Position numbers and translations under genes: made by a program. From contig URWG01000080.1 in the NCBI GenBank assembly GCA_900551495.1, forward strand, positions 1-8,098: a stretch of DNA of 8,098 nucleotides, in the 5' to 3' direction. Below are positions 5,613 through 8,098 of the stretch, piece by piece (the stretch's first letter is position 1; every line of letters starts with the position of its first letter). Under the pieces are notes generated by a model. That model had not been told where the DNA came from and searched no databases. It saw only the letters and a program-made list of their open reading frames with translations. This stretch comes from an uncultured Eubacteriales bacterium (GTDB lineage Bacteria; Bacillota; Clostridia; Oscillospirales; Oscillospiraceae).

Positions 5613-6698
5613 TTACAGTCCCAAGCCCTTTTGCAGATTGACCACGAAGTCCTGCACATTGGTCACGATGCCCTTCGCCGACAGGCTTCCGCGGTCGGCA
5701 AGCTTATTGACCACGAACTCCGACACGTCCACGCAGTAGAAGTAGACCTGCCGCACCGTGCCGTCGGGCATGACGCGGAACGACGGGGTCATATTGCCCG
5801 TTGCGATCGTGTGGAGCATGGTCGCCATTGCGATCACCGTGGTCGCCCCGCGAATCTGGTCGCGCATCGCATCCTGCGCCGCGTACACGTCCCCGAACAC
5901 AGGCGGCAGCGGGCCGTCGTCGCGGACGGAGCCGCCGAGGACATACGGAACGCCGCACTTTTCGCAGCTGTAGATGATGCCGTTGTCGATTCCCTCGTTT
6001 TCGATGAACGCCTTGATGCTGCCGTGGAGCTTCACGCGGTTGATGGTGTCGAGGTGGTTATAGTGCCCGTTCGGCATGGAGCGCTGGGTATAGATGTCCT
6101 GACCGAGCGCGGTTTTCAGATACGCGCCCTCGAGATCGTGCGTCGCCAGCGCGTTGCCGGCAAGGATAGCGTGAACATAGCCGTTTTCGATCAGCTTCGA
6201 CATCGCACGGCGGGCATCGGCGTCGAAGGCAAAGGCGGGTCCCATGACCCAAACGATCTTGCCGTAGTCGCGCTCGTGGCGCAGCAGCTCATAGATCTCG
6301 TCGTAATCCTTGGAAAACGCCGTCTCCCGCGAGCGGTTCTGACGGAAGGCAAACACGTCCTTCTGCTCCCGTTCCTCGGAAAAGCCGTTCGGATGGACAT
6401 AGATGCCGTCCTCTCCGTTCTCCGTCCTGCCGGTAATAACCGCATCGCCCTGCTTCAGCAGACGGAACTCGCGGACCGACACTTTGCCGTTTTCATAGAC
6501 CGCAACGCAGTCCATGCGGCTCTCCTCCGCAAGCAGCCACCTGCCGTCGAGGTGAAAATACTCCGGGAAAATGCTCATTGCGTGGTAGTTTTCCGGCGCA
6601 ACGCCGTCCTTCGGGGCGGGCTTGCATACTGCCTCCGGTGCGTTTTTGAAGCAATCCTGCGAAAAATCGGGCGCGGTATAGGTTCGAAGTCGGAACAT
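5613..6698 (-). CDS. LOR/SDH (TIGR00300) family protein, ornithine cyclodeaminase-like
   Basis: The closest known functions are the archaeal-type ornithine cyclodeaminase and the C-terminal half of cyanobacterial AgrE/ArgZ. These turn ornithine into proline and ammonia and are unrelated to the mu-crystallin-type enzyme. Recognisable family blocks in the 361 residues are APKDGVAPENYHAMS (28-42), MDCVAVYENG (62-71), the glycine-containing MGPAFAF (152-158), LAGNALATHDLEGA (179-192), GHYNHLDTINR (211-221), GGSVRDDGPLPPV (255-267), QDAMRD (275-280), TMLHTIATGNMTPS (293-306) and KLADRGSLSAKGIVT (332-346). Members are commonly about 400 residues or more. The N-terminal region before the APKDGV block is largely missing here. 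The ATG has AAGGGGAG at 7-nt spacing and a good promoter, so the short form is probably genuine. The gene is monocistronic. The exact reaction is inferred from family. Confidence 0.83.
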   Translation of the reverse strand: MFRLRTYTAPDFSQDCFKNAPEAVCKPAPKDGVAPENYHAMSIFPEYFHLDGRWLLAEESRMDCVAVYENGKVSVREFRLLKQGDAVITGRTENGEDGIYVHPNGFSEEREQKDVFAFRQNRSRETAFSKDYDEIYELLRHERDYGKIVWVMGPAFAFDADARRAMSKLIENGYVHAILAGNALATHDLEGAYLKTALGQDIYTQRSMPNGHYNHLDTINRVKLHGSIKAFIENEGIDNGIIYSCEKCGVPYVLGGSVRDDGPLPPVFGDVYAAQDAMRDQIRGATTVIAMATMLHTIATGNMTPSFRVMPDGTVRQVYFYCVDVSEFVVNKLADRGSLSAKGIVTNVQDFVVNLQKGLGL

Positions 6699-6732
6699 CG
6701 CTTTGCTCCCCTTTCTGTACAGCTTTTTCTCT

Positions 6733-6761
6733 ACTATACCTTATCTCTTATGAATTTTCAA
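6733..6761 (-). promoter_or_regulatory. Sigma-A promoter of the ornithine cyclodeaminase-like gene
   Basis: On the minus strand, TTGAAA (6761-6756) and TATAGT (6738-6733) are separated by 17 nt. The expected start near 6726 gives a leader of about 27 nt that contains AAGGGGAG (6713-6706) before the ATG at 6698. The -35 box lies within 25 nt of the divergent leader ORF, so the two transcription units share a very compact regulatory region. Confidence 0.82.
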
Positions 6762-6765
6762 GCAA

Positions 6766-6781
6766 AAAGGAGCGTTCCTTT
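6766..6781 (+). promoter_or_regulatory. Small hairpin covering the leader ORF ribosome binding site
   Basis: AAAGGA (6766-6771) pairs perfectly with TCCTTT (6776-6781) around the loop GCGT, directly before the ATG at 6782. The stem contains most of the Shine-Dalgarno sequence AAAGGAG. It is only 6 bp and AT-rich, so it may be weak or incidental. No convincing plus-strand promoter could be fixed upstream. Confidence 0.4.
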
Positions 6782-6820
6782 ATGAATTACCGTACTTTTC
6801 GCGGCGGAGCAGCCCTGTGA
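6782..6820 (+). CDS. Possible 12-codon leader peptide before the GTPase
   Basis: An ATG with AAAGGAG nine bases upstream opens a 12-residue frame, MNYRTFRGGAAL. Its TGA overlaps the GTG start of the GTPase as GTGA. This is the only strong Shine-Dalgarno sequence near the GTPase start. The arrangement fits a leader peptide that delivers ribosomes to the GTPase by coupling. Ribosomal-protection tet genes are known to be preceded by leader ORFs involved in regulation, which makes the context suggestive. It could also be a chance frame. Confidence 0.45.
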   Translation: MNYRTFRGGAAL

Positions 6821-8098
6821 AGCAGGCGGTCGTCGGCATTTTTGCGCAGGTCGATGCCGGTAAAACCACGCTGTCCGAGGCGCTGCTGTACCTGAGCGGG
6901 CAGCGCAAAACGCTCGGGCGGGTGGACAAGGGCAGCGCGCTTTTGGACCATTTTGCGCTCGAGCGCAGCCGCGGCATTACGATCTTTTCCAAGCAGGCGC
7001 GGCTGCACACCGAGCATTTGGCGCTGACCCTGCTGGATACCCCCGGGCACGTCGATTTTTCGCCGGAAGCCGAGCGCGTCATGCCCGTGCTGGATTATGC
7101 GCTGCTGCTCGTCAGCGGGACGGACGGCGTACAGGCGCACACCGAGACGCTTTGGAGGCTGCTGCGGCGCTATCACGTCCCGACGCTGCTCTTTTTCAAC
7201 AAGATGGACCTTGCCGGGGCGGACAGAGCGCGGCTATTATCGGACGCTAAAGCCAATTTGAGCGAATTTTGCGCGGAATTGAGCGATTTCGAAGCCATTG
7301 CAATGGGCGACGAAGCCGCCCTGGAGGAATACCTCGGCAGTGAACGGCTCACGGACGGCACGCTTGCGCGCCTGCTGCGGGAGGAACGGTTTTTCCCGTG
7401 TCTGTTCGGCGCGGCGCTGAAATTGGACGGCGTGGAGGCGCTGCTCTCCGCTTTGGAGCGCCTCACGCTGCAAAAGGAGTATCCCGCCGCGTTTTCCGCG
7501 CGGGTCTATAAAATTTCCCGTGACCCCTCGGGCAACCGTCTGACCTTTCTGAAGGTGACAGGCGGCACGCTGCGCGTACGGGATTCCCTCACCTATCCGT
7601 CGGACGGCGAGCCGCTGACGGAGAAGGTGACCCGGCTTCGCCTTTATTCGGGCGCGGCATTCACGCAGGTCGAGCAGGTCGGCGCGGGCGAAATCTGCGC
7701 CGTCACGGGAATTTCCCGTCTGCTTGCGGGACAGACGCTCGGCGAGGAGACCGTCGCCGTCCCGCCGCTGCTGACGCCGGTCATGTATTACCGCCTGCGT
7801 CTGCCGTCGGGAACGGACGCGCAGACCGCCCTGCCGAAGCTGCGGCAGTTAGAGGAGGAGGAGCCGCAGCTCCACCTCGTTTGGGACACCCGTCTGCGGG
7901 AAATCCATGCACAGATCATGGGGCAGGTACAGCTTGAGGTCCTGCAGGCGCTCATTGCCGAGCGGTTTTCGCTGGCGGTCACCTTTGATAACGGGCGCGT
8001 CGCATACCGCGAGACGATCGCCGCGCCGGTGGAGGGCGTCGGGCATTTTGAGCCGCTGCGCCACTATGCGGAGGTGCATTTGCTGCTTGAGCCGCTCC
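6817..8098 (+). CDS. Ribosomal-protection/EF-G-like GTPase (TetM family relative), 3' end cut
   Basis: The open frame runs uninterrupted from GTG (6817) through the window edge, with 427 residues visible. This is about two thirds of a Tet(M)-size protein (near 640 residues). The translation-factor GTPase domain is clear: G1 AQVDAGKTT (10-18), G2 RGIT (52-55), G3 DTPGH (74-78), G4 NKMD (128-131). A domain-II beta barrel follows (about 225-305). Then comes an EF-G domain-III-like segment (about 315-390) containing the family phrase AQIMGQVQLEVLQALI, and the beginning of domain IV with GVGHFEPLRHYAEVHL. Tet(M) and EF-G have His where Gln11 stands here. The catalytic His78 is kept. It would bind ribosomes and hydrolyse GTP. 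Tetracycline resistance cannot be inferred, because the domain IV loop region lies outside the window and similarity to true Tet proteins is partial. GGAG lies 7 nt before the GTG, and the start overlaps the 12-codon leader. Confidence 0.9.
   Translation, partial: MKQAVVGIFAQVDAGKTTLSEALLYLSGQRKTLGRVDKGSALLDHFALERSRGITIFSKQARLHTEHLALTLLDTPGHVDFSPEAERVMPVLDYALLLVSGTDGVQAHTETLWRLLRRYHVPTLLFFNKMDLAGADRARLLSDAKANLSEFCAELSDFEAIAMGDEAALEEYLGSERLTDGTLARLLREERFFPCLFGAALKLDGVEALLSALERLTLQKEYPAAFSARVYKISRDPSGNRLTFLKVTGGTLRVRDSLTYPSDGEPLTEKVTRLRLYSGAAFTQVEQVGAGEICAVTGISRLLAGQTLGEETVAVPPLLTPVMYYRLRLPSGTDAQTALPKLRQLEEEEPQLHLVWDTRLREIHAQIMGQVQLEVLQALIAERFSLAVTFDNGRVAYRETIAAPVEGVGHFEPLRHYAEVHLLLEPL

Noticed and set aside
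5433..6785. A 450-codon open frame on the plus strand opposite the ornithine cyclodeaminase-like gene
   Set aside because: It starts inside the palindromic element, is antisense to a clear family protein, and shows no motifs of its own.
6782..6830. A frameshift at the GTPase N-terminus joining the leader frame to the GTPase
   Set aside because: The GTPase reading from GTG begins just before its G1 motif, as is normal for this family, so no upstream residues are missing. A separate leader or a chance frame explains the data better.

Overview
The window looks like chromosomal DNA of a GC-rich, spore-forming anaerobic Firmicute of the class Clostridia (Oscillospiraceae/Ruminococcaceae-like). 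The reasons are AGGAGG-type ribosome binding sites before nearly every gene, sigma-A promoters, frequent GTG starts, an oligoendopeptidase F, and a ytfI-ytfJ (GerW) sporulation/germination pair. This assignment is inference from gene content, not from a marker gene.

Layout. (1) 54-4195, minus strand: two transcription units in tandem. The first (4195 to 2250) encodes a PglK-like ABC exporter and a 57-residue Cys-rich protein whose GTG start overlaps the exporter stop. The second (2168 to 93) has its own promoter and encodes oligoendopeptidase F and an 88-residue protein of unknown function, ending in a perfect 13-bp terminator hairpin. (2) 4196-4313: a divergent promoter region. (3) 4314-5365, plus strand: ytfI (DUF2953 membrane protein) and ytfJ (GerW family), overlapping by ATGA. 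(4) 5366-5612: a convergent intergenic region holding a terminator-like hairpin present twice as an exact 40-bp direct repeat, with a MITE-like long imperfect palindrome between the copies. (5) 5613-6698, minus strand: a protein of the LOR/SDH (TIGR00300) family, the archaeal/cyanobacterial-type ornithine cyclodeaminase, in a form lacking the usual N-terminal region. (6) 6762-8098, plus strand: a possible 12-codon leader ORF coupled by GTGA to a divergent ribosomal-protection-type (TetM/EF-G-like) GTPase that runs off the right edge.

Most genes are housekeeping or small-molecule functions: peptide breakdown, export of a lipid or glycan, spore germination, ornithine-to-proline metabolism and a translation GTPase. 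They do not form one visible pathway. The least explained parts are the MITE/duplicated-terminator block, a short motif (TTTTYGACANNCTGA) abutting terminator hairpins at two sites, the leader ORF before the GTPase, and the two small conserved-looking proteins coupled to the exporter and the peptidase. No rRNA, tRNA, CRISPR array, phage gene or transposase gene was seen.
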